Part shown: positions 39,038 to 50,826 of the stretch, piece after piece
Layout: every line of letters begins with the position of its first letter
How positions within the stretch are numbered: position 1 is the first letter of the stretch
From: Arthonia radiata
Lineage: Eukaryota > Ascomycota > Arthoniomycetes > Arthoniales > Arthoniaceae
Assembly (NCBI GenBank): GCA_002989075.1
Contig: PSQN01000016.1
Coordinates: 3,364,336 to 3,428,335 of the forward strand
Direction: 5' to 3'
Length of the DNA: 64,000 bases
Program-made: the position numbers and the translations under genes
The notes under the pieces: generated by a model
Seen by the model: only the letters and a program-made list of their open reading frames with translations
Databases searched by the model: none
What the model was told of the DNA's origin: nothing

Positions 39038-40741
39038 CGTCGTCTTAGAGGGTTTGGTGAGTCAAGAAGTCGGGTTTGGGCGCAGGAGGGGAATATCTTC
39101 GAGAGGCCGAGTGTGCGGGGACAAGGGGCGCCCACTAGCGCATTCCCCTATTTCTTTTGCCTACATCACTACTTCCAGGACGCTTCGGTGTTCACTGGCA
39201 ATAGACTATCATTACTGTCGTAGTTCGTTTGAGTATGTATGGTTGTGTATATAGAGCCCTAGAGGACGGCTCTTGGCGGCACGACGGAGCGGACGAGCCT
39301 AAAATTCGCCTTGTACTGACAAAGAGCATGCATCGCACACGCAGTCACGGAAGTTCTGATGAGAAGCGTGGTATATTTGACAGCGTCCTATCCTACATAT
39401 GAGTGTGGGCCCCCGGGTCAGGCTCTCTCTAGGTGTGCAGAACTTTTAAACCCTTTACCTTCAAGTTATGGAGCATCTATTCTCAATCTTAGTCGGGGAG
39501 GCTCAAGAACGAGAGGCTGCGCAAATGACCAATGCCGACGTACTCAAATGCGACTGAACGATCTGCCATCCATTTGTCAAGGTATCGACCTGGCGATTCT
39601 ATAGATGACTAGGATACAGCCACGATGCTCGAGATCCAGAACCTCAGACGAGTCTGGTTGAAAAGCATCGTCCAGTGCACGGAATGGACTCCCACAAAAT
39701 TTGCATGGGTGAGATGCGAACAAGCCGTCCTTTACCGAAACATTAAACCCTTACCGAAGACGGGGCCTGCCAGTCTGTGCTGGCTACTGCGCATGTCAGG
39801 ATAGAATGCCGGCAGGATGTAGAAACATCAGCAGAACCCGCGCCAGGAGCGAGTATTGTCTTTGTCTGCACGAAACCCGTGTTACGCCAGGTGTCTGTTG
39901 CCCACACATCTATTTGGGAGGCATGTTCTCTCTTGCACCTATGCTCGAAACCTAGGCATCGGTCGTGCCATACCCCAACAGCAACATGTCCTGACATGCA
40001 CGGAATGAAGCAAAGCTGGCTCAACCTCGATCTCTTATAGCAGATCGTAGCGACTCAGCCCAACACCAGCCTTTGCGTCCGTCCTATAAATCTAAGCACG
40101 CAAGGTTGGATCACGAGAATCTCGAGTTCCTGCTGTATACTCCCTCGAAAGCTTTGAAGGAGGGTGACCAAGGCGATCGGGAGGCGGTCGTCGAGGCCTA
40201 CCTACAATGCAACGGCGCCCGCACGTAGGGCTGCACCCTTCTAAACGAAGTATGCAATACACAGCAGCTTCAGGGGACACATGAGATTGATTCAGACAGG
40301 CGTGGATCTTCAGAGCGTTCCAAGAACGTCATTGTTTCTTGGTCTATGAGCAGGGAAGCGAGCGAGAACACATATATGAACGACAACAATACTGCACACG
40401 GAGCTGATCTCGCAGCGGAGGACGTCAATTATGTTCGAGACGATGATTCCACTGACTGACCGAATCAGGTATGTGTCCAAGCCTGTCGGAAACCCCAGTC
40501 TTCAAGTCTCTAGCCCTCAGCATGCATGATATCCGGCTTTTACTGTGACGGCAACCAATTCTACAGCGCTGCGTGTCAGCGTCCTGATCTGCTCACACCT
40601 GCATGGCTGCTTTGCCGCTATTGGATTTGTTATCCACTTTCTCTCCAAATCGGTGTAAGCGCCTGCTGCGACGGGCGTTGTTTTTGCCTCCCTAAAGTGA
40701 AACAGTATCAGCGATGGCCCGCCCAAGAGTCGAAGTAAACA
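39038..40741. other. gene-poor accessory DNA, nothing recognised
   Basis: About 1.7 kb with only short open frames on either strand and no protein motif, tRNA or repeat that I can support. Confidence 0.45.
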
Positions 40742-41355
40742 TCAACTTACTGAGCATCGGTAGTAGATCTCATGCAGCTGCTCCAGCACACCTTCGATGT
40801 CCTTCCTCCGCTTATGGAGCTGCCAGAAGACGATGTTCTGCGTCCGTAACTCCGTGAGTCTTGGGCACAAAGACGTCCACGATGGAGCAGAGCATTGAGA
40901 GCAATGATCTTCAAACATGTGCTGGTGCATGGCTATGGAGGTTTCCTCGTAGAGACTTGCCCACTTCTTGACGTGTTGTAAAGCCGGGCTTTTGATGACA
41001 TAGAAGATGTGTTTGTTCAGCAGTGACAGACAGCGAATGGTGCTGAGGAACTCTTTAGCCTGCGACACCTTATTAGTGCATCCTCAGTGGAGGGGGGGTG
41101 AAACCGCCATTAACGCAACCGCAGCGTTGGGGCCTCTTCACTGACCCTCAGAAGTCCCAGCTGGCGGGCGTTCGCAAGATCCTTGGTTACCTGATAGTGC
41201 AGTGTAGCGTCGAACGCATCCTCGAGACGGAATTCGATGATCTTGAAGATGACCTCAGTGGGGAGATCCGGAAGCTTCGTAGCGCCTTTGCTCTTCTTGC
41301 GCGGCGGCTTTGCCGCAGCGGTAGCAGATCGGGCCTTACGCTTTGCTTGGGCCAT
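40742..41355 (-). CDS. FBC-m1: intron-bearing F-box-like/Cys-signature gene
   Basis: Two exons on the minus strand, 41146-41355 and 40742-41059, with an 86-nt intron (GTCAGT donor, CTAAT branch, CGCAG acceptor). Phase is kept, giving 175 aa. The N-terminus is Lys/Arg/Ala-rich (residues 1-27), then LPDLPTEVIFKIIEFRLED (28-46), a consensus F-box-like start. C123-x2-C126 with C135 follows a His-containing helix (HQHMFEDHC), and the closing helix is KRRKDIEGVLEQL. It is clearly the same architecture as the plus-strand array about 20 kb away, but with an intron. Start at 41355 in CACAATGG context. Confidence 0.75.
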
Positions 41356-42727
41356 TGTGAATCGCGAGCGTGGCGAGTTGTGTTGACAGCAGAGAGCAAC
41401 GAATAGGAAGAGAAAGGTCAGTGAGGGTGATGGGTAGCAGTCAGGTGAGGGGCTTGGCATCAACACTTCGGCTGCGACTACCAAGACAAGTGATGGTCAA
41501 GAATTAGGTACCTAGCATGTGGGCGAGAAAGTGACGGGTACCTTGCGGCTTTGTTTACAGCTCTGTTTACAGCATCGAACGAAGCTCAGCCTCTTGAAAA
41601 ACAAACGAGCTTTGCTCCTGCTGCTCACAGGACACTCGCCGCTAGCAGCGGCACCGTCAAGAATTGAGCAGATACATCACACTGCATGGTATCAGGCCTT
41701 ACTGCCCGTTCCAACTTCACCCGGTCCGAAGCATATGGGTTCGACGGCAGGCATCACTTTTGGACAAGTCAATCTACATGTTTCGATTGCCGCCGTTGAG
41801 CTGCTTCTCGCGTCATTAGAAGAGTCGAGGATTGTGCGCGTCGTTGAAATTCTTTCAGATAGCACGATATCGCGCAGCCAAAAAGGGTATGCACTCAGCA
41901 TCGTTGGAGCCTCGAGCGAGCGGTACTGTGGTCAATGGTGCCTCAGATGGGTGGGTGTGGCCCAGTTCCCGGCTGAACAAAGCATGGGCAGCGTAGCGAG
42001 TCGTTAAAACATTGTTACTTGATGCATGAATGGGAAGGAAGATGATCGAAGGCGGCGTACAGCCGAGGATAGTAAACAACGCTACGCCGAACGTGATCTG
42101 GCGCCTCCCAATCTCCCAATTGTCCGTTGGTCCATACTACGGAGTACTCTCTAGGGCTCGTACATCCCATTTCGCTGAGGCGGAATCATACGGGCATGTC
42201 TGACTTGATCAACAACACCCAGTCCCCACTGCGCAATGTGCGCCAATGACGCCATGCGAAGCGCAACCGCACGCGCTCCGTCAAGCTGTGGGCTCAACCT
42301 GGATCTCGGCACCGCCCGACTCTATTTACGTTTTGTGCCATTAAGTGACTTTTGCAGCTAAATGCTGACAACAGAGTCTCGAGGAGGAACTCCTAACCCT
42401 TGCAGTTTTGCTCGTCCAGGGCCAGCCCTATGCCAGCTCACGCCTTACTTACGCAGTTTTTCCGATCCTAACGATTATTGGCACAGTGCTGGATAGATAC
42501 ATATCGGCAAACATTCTTCGTAGGCGGATTGCTTGCATGTGAGTATATCGGAAAGCCGTTGCTCGTGTTGACAATTTGAGGCGCTAGTAAGCCGTTACCT
42601 CTGTACCACAGTAGGACAGTATTCCGTGTCTGTGAGGAGAACCTTTATCTTCGAGCCGCACGCCCATCTCCTCTTCTCCAAGATTGGTTTCAGACATCCT
42701 TGTGCCTCTGCATTGCTCTGAACTTCC
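41356..42727. other. intergenic, nothing recognised
   Basis: About 1.4 kb. A 162-codon plus-strand frame at 41519-42007 is open, but it is matched by open frames on the other strand and shows no recognisable motif. The palindromic TACTACGGAGTACT near 42135 is noted without function. Confidence 0.4.
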
Positions 42728-44188
42728 ATGATGTCGATCAGTCACACCGAGCAGACCCCACATGAGCGCAAGCTCAACGTTATCATCGTAGGTCACTCTG
42801 CCAGGCCTTGCACTCAATCTATTGACGAATCGACAGATCGGCGGCTCATTGGCAGGGCTCATGCATGGCGTCATGCTCACAAATCTGGGCCATAACGTCC
42901 AGATATTAGAGCAAGCGACTACATCAGTACGACACGACTACGCTGCAGGGATGGGTATCGGCCCAAGTGGCAAGACCTTCTTCAATGACTACGACCGCCA
43001 CGATGAGCAGCTGCATTTCAACTGCCCCGGCTTTCTCTTCCTCAATCATGATGACAGCACAAAGTCGCTGCGTGATCTGCCGATGTCTTTGTACTTCACT
43101 GGCTGGGACAGCCTCTACTACCGCTTGCGCGCCATGTTTGACGGGCTGCCAAGTACTCACCTGCCAAAGCCACGCTCAGATGACCATCGCGGCCGAGCAG
43201 ACATCAAGCTGGGCACCAAAGTCACCAGCGTCAGCCTAGCATCTGATGGATTTGCTTCCGTGGAGTACGAGCCGTCTTTCCTGACAGCAGGCGGTAGAAC
43301 CACGGAAGTGGGCGGTATTCTTCAAGCCGATCTTGTTATCGATGCCAGCGGCGCCAACTCACTCATTCGCCGACACTTCTTCCCTGACTCCCATAAGAAG
43401 TACGCAGGTTTCGTCGGATGGCGTGGCACTGTGCCTGAGAGTGACGTCTCTAAGACTACTCGCGACCTGTTTAATGACGAGATTCGTTTCCTCGTTTACC
43501 CAACAACGAATGGATATGTGGTTGGGTAAGATTCTTCATGTTGATCTAGTATGTGCACGTGCGTTGTTCGCCCTGCTGACATAGAGACAGGTATTCTATG
43601 CCCGGCGAAGACGGCAACATGGATCTTGGCAAGCGCTTCCTCAATTGGGTGTGGTACGACGCCATCTCCGAGTCCGATCCATTCTACACGCAGATTATGA
43701 CCGACTCAGACGGCCGCCTCCATCGCGGCACGCTTCCCGTTGGCAAGATGCCAGAAGAGACTCAGCGCATTCAACACGCCCGTACAGAGAAACTGCTAGA
43801 TCCCGCTTTCAAAGAGCTCGTACTCAAAACGAAGCAGCCATTCATCTCGACAGTACGCGATAGCTTCACGCCCGGCTTGATAAAGCTTGACGGCAGACTG
43901 ATCTTCATTGGTGAGGCTGCGACCCTCATGCGACCCAACGGCGGACAAGCATTCGACTTGTGCGCTCAGCAGTGCCTTCTGTTACGCAAAGTGATGCAAA
44001 GCGAGATCACACTGCAAGAATGGGAGAGCGCGGTCAAGGCTTCCAGGACGCGAGCATACTACTTCAGCCGCATATTAAGTGACAGCTATATGAGCTGGAA
44101 GCCTAGGCTGTGGCTCACGCTGCTTCAATTGCTCAGTGTCATCGTGTGGCAGAAGATCGCGGCACAATGGACTAGGGCGAAGCTTTGA
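42728..44188 (+). CDS. FAD-dependent monooxygenase
   Basis: Three exons: 42728-42787, 42837-43525 and 43591-44188, introns 49 and 65 nt, total 448 aa in phase. The first junction joins KLNVII to IGGSLAGLMHGVML, making the Rossmann FAD motif with the G-G-S-L-A-G form and an Glu-ending strand (VQILEQ). The middle has VIDASGANSLIRR, and the third exon has LNWVWY plus the second FAD motif FIGEAATLMRPNGGQAFDL. The layout resembles 6-hydroxynicotinate 3-monooxygenase-like flavoproteins; the substrate is not predictable. It sits alone in accessory DNA with no sign of a metabolite cluster. Confidence 0.88.
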
Positions 44189-45042
44189 GAAGTGCGCCAC
44201 CACACCTGCAGCTGAACTAACGTATCAGCCAGGAGGCAGGATTTATGCTGTACTTTTCCTCCTTCACCACGGTACCGTTGTCCTGGGGCTTTCTTTGATG
44301 CTGGGCTGACGTGCACATCTTTTGCAGCTTTCCGTAGCCTTGCACACATTCCCTTTCTTCGCCGCGCCCTCGCGTTCGCTGCTTCTTTTCAATCGACCGC
44401 TGCCATACGGGAGATAACATCCGTGACATCTGTGTCAGTCTTAAGCATCACACGGCAGTGGCTGCAGCCTTCGACCTCAGAGCAGAGGTTTGCGCGCGAG
44501 AGCCGATGCGCTCAAAGGCGACGGAGTATTTGCACGCCACTCGGCCTGGGGCCAGTGACCACGACAATCGAGGCTATCAAAACAAGTTCATGTTCGTCAT
44601 AAAGTAGTCACGATCATCGTAGCGACGTCGATCTCAGCGCGATGAAGCATGATCCTATGGACAACCTCAGAAGGCAAAGTTAGCGGAGCGATGACGATGA
44701 TCCGAAGGCCCCTGTTGAGCAGAATGTTTGCAGATATAAGACGCTGCATAGGGTTCCTTGCTGTGTAGCGATCGATGGGCTGTGCTGGCAGTGGCACGGC
44801 ATCGATAATCAAAGGGTACCGCATAGGCAGGCTTCAAGAGCCGCAGATGAAGAGATAAAGACACTAGCCGAGCGGCAAACAAAGGCATCTTCATTTAATA
44901 TCATGGCGACCGCTTACTGCCACAGGGCAACAGCCGTCCCCTCTCAATCCGGAATATCCGCTTTCTTATCTCTGATCTACCCCCTTAGACACGTCGAATC
45001 TAGACCCAGCTCCGCTTGCAGAGCTGCGAGTGTGTCAGCGCG
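44189..45042. other. intergenic, nothing recognised
   Basis: About 850 bases with short frames only. No family motif, tRNA or repeat can be supported. Confidence 0.45.
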
Positions 45043-45384
45043 TCAATAGAGATGGGTTTGAGTGTCTCCGAGGGACCCATCATCAGCGTCTTTGCCATGA
45101 TCTTTCAAGCAAGCAATCATAGGACGGAGGCTGCTAGTGTCGACGAAGGCAATGCTCATGACTTTGCTGCCGTAGAAGCGTTCGAATCTATGGGTTCGCA
45201 GATGTCCGAAGGCGAAGGCGATCGGGTATCCTTTGCCGTGATTATAGTCGCTGAGAGCTGCGTTGAATGCATTATCGGCGGCGAGAATGAGAATTTGGTG
45301 AATAATCTCTGTGGGGAGCTGAGGTGGAGGTGGAGGTGCTGGTATGAGGCTCACACTGTGAGAAAGCCACATTCTTTGGTCCAT
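45043..45384 (-). CDS. FBC-m2: short F-box-like protein without Cys pair
   Basis: 113 aa from the ATG at 45384. PPPPPQLPTEIIHQILILAADNAFNAAL shows a clear F-box-like start after a Pro run (residue positions about 20-47). The following region (PIAFAFGHLRTHRFERFYG) partly resembles the family helix, but no C-x2-C pair or closing helix is found, so the gene is short or truncated at its 3' end. A longer open frame from 45510 adds residues that look like leader. An undetected intron could supply a missing C-terminal part; I did not find convincing splice sites. Confidence 0.5.
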   Translation of the reverse strand: MDQRMWLSHSVSLIPAPPPPPQLPTEIIHQILILAADNAFNAALSDYNHGKGYPIAFAFGHLRTHRFERFYGSKVMSIAFVDTSSLRPMIACLKDHGKDADDGSLGDTQTHLY

Positions 45385-46049
45385 GCTGGACCATGAGCTG
45401 ATCGGAACTTCAGGGCTTAGAAGATGAGGATGGTGGCAACCTAATCGGTCGGGGAGAAGTGAAGAAGATGACAGCATATGATGCTTGAATAATGAGCTAG
45501 AAAGCTGCAACCTGCCAGCGTGTCGCGTTGCACCAGCCCTTCATGCGGCAATTGCATGCGTAGGTGATTCAGGGAAGTTTGTAATCATGGGCAGAAAAGG
45601 CGTGGTAGGAACTTCGCTCTGGATACATCAATTTGAAGCGTGGTGGATGATCAATTAACTGAGCGGGAGAGACATTGGGGTGGAGTATTGACATGGAGAT
45701 GCTGAGTGCCAATAATGGACATGTCGGAGGCCCAAAGGACTAAACCAGAGGCAGAGAAGAGAAGACATGATCTCACGCAGAGTAGCGGTTTACATTGTTT
45801 TACGGAATATGTGAGGCGCTCGTCCTGCAATGCGTTGCCGTGGCGTCAGATCGCTCGCCCATGAATGACCAATGCGCCTGCAAACGTCCTTTCCTAGAGA
45901 GTGTCTTTTCTCTGGTCACAAATTTGGATTTGATCATGATCCAAAAGACCGGCGCGTACCCTGTCTCACAAGATATCCCACAGCTCTTTCCCTCCCACTG
46001 CCGTTACCGCGCCATCCGTGATTCCCGGTCAAGTAGGCAATCTGTTGAT
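45385..46049. other. intergenic, nothing recognised
   Basis: About 660 bases between FBC-m2 and FBC-m3. Nothing is recognised. Confidence 0.45.
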
Positions 46050-46541
46050 TCATTGAGCAAGCTTCTCCACCTCAATCGCGAGCCACCTAACGTCCCAGTA
46101 TATTGGTACTTTAGCGTCCTGCAAACCGATCACATCAAACAAACGCTTCAACTCCGCATCCGCGGCTGGACTGGGAGAAGGCACTTGCAGCTCCTCACTT
46201 AGCTTCTGCCATGCAGTGAACTTATTGCCTGTGGTGTACCCGGACTGGACACGGACGAGTCGCTCGCGTGCGCTGATGATGGCGTAGAAGCTGCGGAGTT
46301 CACGCAACGCAACGACCTGGATTGTGCGGCTAATTCTGAGCAAAGGCGTGACTGTCTCGAGAAAGTTTTGTCTGGCACACGTATGGGCTGGCGAGTCGTA
46401 CGTGTCGAGTTCTTTGGCCGGATCGGGAGGTGGGATGAACGTGTCTAATGCCTGATCGAGGGCGATCACGATGATAAGCTCAGTGATCTCGATCGGGAAA
46501 GGGAGGCGCAGAGGCTCGTGTGAGTTTGGCGCCTCTGACAT
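46050..46541 (-). CDS. FBC-m3: diverged F-box-like protein
   Basis: 163 aa. LRLPFPIEITELIIVIALDQAL (about residues 11-32) is a diverged F-box-like start, followed by a Pro/Asp insert and NFLETVTPLLRISRTIQVVALREL, which corresponds in position to the family helix. The Cys pair is absent. The C-terminus ends in a Trp-containing helix (YWDVRWLAIEVEKL) where the closing helix normally lies. The start at 46541 is chosen over the open frame from 46604 because it begins the usual short polar N-terminus. The plus-strand frame at 45795-46202 on the opposite strand is treated as a shadow. Confidence 0.55.
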   Translation of the reverse strand: MSEAPNSHEPLRLPFPIEITELIIVIALDQALDTFIPPPDPAKELDTYDSPAHTCARQNFLETVTPLLRISRTIQVVALRELRSFYAIISARERLVRVQSGYTTGNKFTAWQKLSEELQVPSPSPAADAELKRLFDVIGLQDAKVPIYWDVRWLAIEVEKLAQ

Positions 46542-46809
46542 CGTGGTGCTTGTGGCCGAGATTTGTTTATTTGAAGTGTGAAAGATCAGACTAGGAGCAC
46601 GCATAGATATCTTTTCACTAGGAAAAGTAAAGTTGGGGGCTCAAAGTGGAATGCAAAGACGTGCAAAAGAGGAAAGTCTTGGCGAAAAACATGTGAATAT
46701 GGTTCAACTACATCGCTGCTATCTGTGGTGCAATTTGAGAACAGCCGCTATCTAAGGCTGAGACACTTGTGGAGCATCGCGACCCCGGAGATTTGTTTAT
46801 AGGCCGAGA

Positions 46810-47414
46810 CTAAGTGCTGCTTCGAGGAGGACAGTGACGGCACCGAACGGTCCTCTGCAAGACTTTAGCAGCATCCGATAGGGCAGAACGTCCAGCACCA
46901 GTAGTGCGAGCCCGTCCACCGTCGGAGTCTTTTATACGCTTGCCGTCCGCAGCAAGAGTCAACCCAATCACGGCGGTCGGCTTTCTCACCCGCTGACCGC
47001 TGCTCGCCGGTAGCTCAAAAGTCTGAGACGGAGCACATTGCTCTGCTGAGCCGCCAAGACCAGCACACTGTGCTGGACTCATCCTTTGACTGTAAATGCA
47101 GAAGGTGTAGAGCTTGCCCATCTTTTCGCGAGTGAGAGAGTGCAATTCTAACTCGCGGCGCAATAGAGGCAAAGCAAGACTGGGAAGGTCTCGCAAGATC
47201 TGTGCACGAGAGACTCTACTCACCTGAGCAAGACTGAGGACCGCTTTGCGGAATCTTCGGCGTCTGCAGACTTTGTGTGGACCGGTGATGGGAAAGGTGA
47301 ATGCATCTTCCGTGGTAGGAATAAGATCTTCAACTGCATTGTCAAGGGCACGTGTATGACGTGCTCTAGGATTTCGTTGGGCAGCTGTCCGATCTGTCGC
47401 TTTGGTGGTATCAT
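46810..47414 (-). CDS. FBC-m4: F-box-like gene with probable intron
   Basis: The first exon (47224-47414) encodes IGQLPNEILEHVIHVPL and ends at a strong donor (CAG/GTGAGT). Using the TTCCCAG acceptor gives a 44-nt intron, a second exon 46810-47179 and 186 aa in phase, with SVLLSLALPLLRRELEL across the junction as the family-type helix. The distal part is less typical, ending with CRHC near the C-terminus. The intron is at the short limit and the acceptor choice is uncertain, so the second half is less secure than the first. Confidence 0.45.
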
Positions 47415-47648
47415 GGCCAATGTAGGCTTGCAGAACGAGCGGCTAGGCAGTAGTTGCCGCATTTCGAGGAAGACATCGAACTGAGATCCATGTGGGTGAA
47501 CAGTGAGCATTATCCGACAGCGTCAGCACTACGTTAGTAAAGCAACTTACTGTTGGGCACTGTGCAATCTTGTGAAGCTCCAGTTGCTCGTCAACGGATT
47601 TGGAACAAGGACCGGCTGTCGAAAACAACCATCATTACCGCTGTATAC

Positions 47649-48311
47649 TTACGTACTTGGTGCTTCCTCGTCACCGTCGTCTTCCCACTCCATCTCGTCT
47701 TCTTCCACCCAGGGAAGCATGTGGTCCTCGTCTGACTCCTCATGGTCCTGTAGAGAATCATCTCCAACATGATAGATCTCGTCTGCAGATACCTCACCGA
47801 CACTATTTTCCAGCCGTCCCAGCTCCAAAATGAAGATCATCTCGAACAGAGTCTTGGCTTTTCGGACCGCAATGGAGAATATGGTTGCGAGCTTGTCCGG
47901 CACACCCTCAAGCTTCGTCTGGCAACATCGACATGTCTCGGTGGGCCATTCCTTCACTTGCAGCCAGGCGTACTTCTCCTCATAACGGGCGGCTTCGGCC
48001 CAGACACGCAGACAAAGGAGTATCTCAGGGCTATAGTCAGCGTTCGCTGCCATCAATCTGTGGACCTCGGCCTTGAGCTCTCCACATCGAGCATTGGCCG
48101 AGGCACGTAATTCATCAATGTCCTGATGGGCGACGGTCGTTATGCCGCTTGGGAACTGACCAACGTACTCTCGAAGCGGGTCGCGCAAAGCCAAGGCCAC
48201 GATGAACAAGCGGTCTTCGTCGATCTCAGGAGGGAATATGTATTGCCCGTCATCATTCAACTCGATGCCAAGAGTGGACAACCCACCTTCTTCTATTCTC
48301 GTTATTGACAT
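47649..48311 (-). CDS. FBC-m5: F-box-like/Cys protein with acidic tail
   Basis: 220 aa from the ATG at 48311. FPPEIDEDRLFIVALALRDPL stands where the F-box-like start is expected but is diverged. The region around C90 (SANARC) and the pair TCRCCQ, followed by a long amphipathic helix (KLATIFSIAVRKAKTLFEMIF), reproduces the Cys-signature half. The last 40 residues are very acidic (DHEESDEDHML...EWEDDGDEE). A GTAAGT donor lies at the stop codon, so a short extra 3' exon is possible. A pseudo-repeat of TGTGACCCAG is found just upstream of the start. Confidence 0.5.
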   Translation of the reverse strand: MSITRIEEGGLSTLGIELNDDGQYIFPPEIDEDRLFIVALALRDPLREYVGQFPSGITTVAHQDIDELRASANARCGELKAEVHRLMAANADYSPEILLCLRVWAEAARYEEKYAWLQVKEWPTETCRCCQTKLEGVPDKLATIFSIAVRKAKTLFEMIFILELGRLENSVGEVSADEIYHVGDDSLQDHEESDEDHMLPWVEEDEMEWEDDGDEEAPST

Positions 48312-50013
48312 TGTGATCCAGTTGTGACCCAGCTGTGACCCAGCTGTGATCAATCGTAGTGGTTTAAAGACCCCAGGATTCCAGCAAAACGACTGAAGTC
48401 AATACTTATAGTTGACAGCATGGTGAGCTCGACGCATTGTGCGCTCAACATATCCGCGACGTTCCAACCACTGTGCGTATCGGGTCAGGCTACCAGCCTA
48501 GGATCAATACACATCAGCAGAATCGGTGTCTATGGCCAGAGCCATTGTGTAAGACAAGCACGCGCTTCATAATGAGAAGTACCTGTTGTGCCTCTGCTTC
48601 GGCCGCCTTGTGGTTGCTCTGGATGCGGAGGCACTCGTCTGTATGTGCTCGGGATCTTGTGCACCCAGTCGTATCGAGGCCAACATGAGGCATTAAAGAG
48701 ACACAGCACCAGGTTAATCTGACATCTCTTCCATTTTGGAGGCATGCAGGGACGTTCATGTCCTGAACGACGCCTTTTGCAAACACAGCTGTGCACGCTA
48801 CAAGTGAACAACAACTTTCGTAACACGGTGGAGCATATGATGGAACGTATATATCGAATGATGCAGAGTGTCGCCACATCCAATTTGTCAAGCCAGAAGA
48901 ATTCGATATCTGAACATCGTCATGCTGTGTGAAGCAAGGGAAATGAGAGACAGCATTTTATTGTTTCAGGGGCTTAGGCGGTGATTGCATGGCCGGTGGA
49001 CCGACATGAAACAGCACTGGCAGCGACCTCTTCGTTTACTACTCTTTCACGCGCGCCACAGTATTCCGAGTGAATAGTACCTTAGGTGTCAGAATGCCGC
49101 CCCTCAAATATCCTGCAAGCCGGAATGCTTCAAGGGACTGGCCCATTTTCTTTGTTTTCACACCGTCAAGCTGGTATTGTAGACTACATGTAAAAGCGGA
49201 GGCACTACATTAAACTCTGCAAACTTTGCGGATGCTCTCCCGATACCACCACTAAACCGGCACACTATCCTAACATGAACGATAGAACTCCTTGTTTACT
49301 CACCTGAATCCGGACGAAACCACCGCGCAGGTAGGTCATTACTTCATAATGGTCAAGCAGCCCATTAAGACCATGCCTCTAGGCAACTCTGCAGGGCCAA
49401 GAGCCACTCGAGACGACTGAATACGCACGGCAATATCGGCTTCGAGCAGAAGTTTTCCATCAGTTTCAGCTCACGGCTTGTTACGAGCGACCATGCAGGT
49501 ACCACACGCTTGCTTCCTCTACACATATCAGCAGCCGAGACGACACTTTGTTCGACCTCGTGGGTGCAGACGAAGCAAAGCTAGCTCCCTACAAGGACGG
49601 AGCTGCCTGCCATCCAGAGCCTGGTGAAACCCCCTGTTCCCGCCAAATCAGCTGCGTGCTCATGAACTTTCGTCTAAGTCGAGACTTTGAGCCTCTCTTG
49701 AATTACCGACAGAAACCGGAGACAGCGTTGCTTGCGCCCGAGTCAGGTATTGCGATTGTGAAATGGGGCTGCGGGCGCGGGTTTGGCAAAGTTCCGAGGA
49801 GAGCGTGTGGTCGCCACTGGAGATGTCTCTCTGGCACAATAGAGACGACACGATGGATAGACTCGGTAGTTATGGAGTCTCCTGGTAAGGAATTGGGCTT
49901 TGTATTGCAAGCTATAGTGGCCACACAATCCTTTGAAGCTTGGGTATCTTAATCGCGTTATTCAAGGCGACCATCCTTGACTCACTCAAGACCAGTCATT
50001 CCCTGCTGCAATC
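48312..50013. other. gene-poor DNA, nothing recognised with confidence
   Basis: About 1.7 kb. A minus-strand frame at 48514-48891 ends with a helix resembling the FBC closing helix, but no F-box-like half or Cys pair accompanies it. A plus-strand frame at 49548-49952 (134 codons, Cys-rich) is unrecognised. No feature is supported. Confidence 0.4.
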
Positions 50014-50826
50014 CTACAGCGTAGCTGTCAGATATACCGAGTCCTGCCTGTACTCGGCTTTTTCAACGGTGACTGGCATCGTCGCTCGTGAGTAGTTTAG
50101 AAACTTCTTCACTTTGTCCGCCTTCTCCAAAGCCCACCTCACTGGAAGGAAGATGTCAGCACAACCTGTTCTGAAATTGGATGAAGCCGCAAACAAAAAG
50201 CCATAGGTCAGCACCAGCGATTCAGCTGCTTGACAATGATTTTGAGGCACAGAACAAAATGCGTGGCTGCTCGGAGACTTACCCCACCCCAGCCGCTCTC
50301 GAGCACCATCGAGCTTCGCCATCACAAAGTAACAATCATTGCACCCCATTCCAATAGCGTTGAAGGGGCACTTGAGCAGTGCGTGGTCCAGTTCTGGCTC
50401 GTATTTGCGGATCACCGCTTCCAAGACATCCTGTACTACGATTAGCGCCTTTAGTCTGCTATGCGCAGTGGCCGCTGATGCAGAGGACATGTCTTTAGTC
50501 ACAATCGCTCCGTCGTGCCTGCGGCTCGCATTTGAGTCCAGGAGCTCTAGACAAGTGTGGTCTTACCTTGTGGCTGTTCACGACGTCGCGAATGTGGACC
50601 TGTACCTGGCTGGAGATGCGCTGGAACCGGAGAGCCGCGCAGGCATAATTCAAGCCAATCGTATAGGGATCCTCGATTGGAGCCAACGCGTCGTTGAGTA
50701 GCGCCAGCTCATCCACCAGCGCAAGCTCAACGATGTGGGTTATAAGCTCCGTCGGCAAGCGCTGGGGTCCGACGGTTGTGGTTGCGTTGTCAATGGCAGC
50801 GTTTGCGAGCGAAAACGGATTGGCAT
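50014..50826 (-). pseudogene. FBC-m6: three-exon F-box-like gene, 5' end unresolved
   Basis: Readable minus-strand exons: up to 50567, then 50283-50430 and 50014-50165, introns 136 and 117 nt with GTAAG donors, CTAAT/CTGAC-type branches and CAG acceptors; both joins keep phase. The first exon gives QRLPTELITHIVELALVDE and CAALRFQRISSQVQVHIRDVV; the second has C-x10-C-x2-C (LLKCPFNAIGMGCNDC); the third continues a helix after GCADIFLPVRWALEKADKV. No in-frame ATG precedes the F-box-like start. An ATG at 50826 opens a basic leader but in a different frame. It is either missing a further 5' exon or broken at the N-terminus. Confidence 0.5.

Noticed and set aside
41519-42007. 162-codon plus-strand protein gene
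   Set aside because: No recognisable motif, open frames on the opposite strand over the same interval, and no leader or splice context.
42130-42150. Palindrome TACTACGGAGTACT as a transposon end or operator
   Set aside because: A single copy only in the window, with no paired partner or nearby gene start to give it meaning.
42728-44188. Secondary-metabolite gene cluster around the FAD monooxygenase
   Set aside because: No polyketide synthase, peptide synthetase, terpene cyclase, transporter or pathway regulator lies nearby.
47591-47652. Extra 3' exon of FBC-m5 joined by a 37-nt intron
   Set aside because: The donor is good, but 37 nt is shorter than any credible intron in this window and no clear branch point is seen.
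49548-49952. 134-codon Cys-rich plus-strand gene
   Set aside because: No family match, no convincing start context, and opposite-strand frames are equally open.
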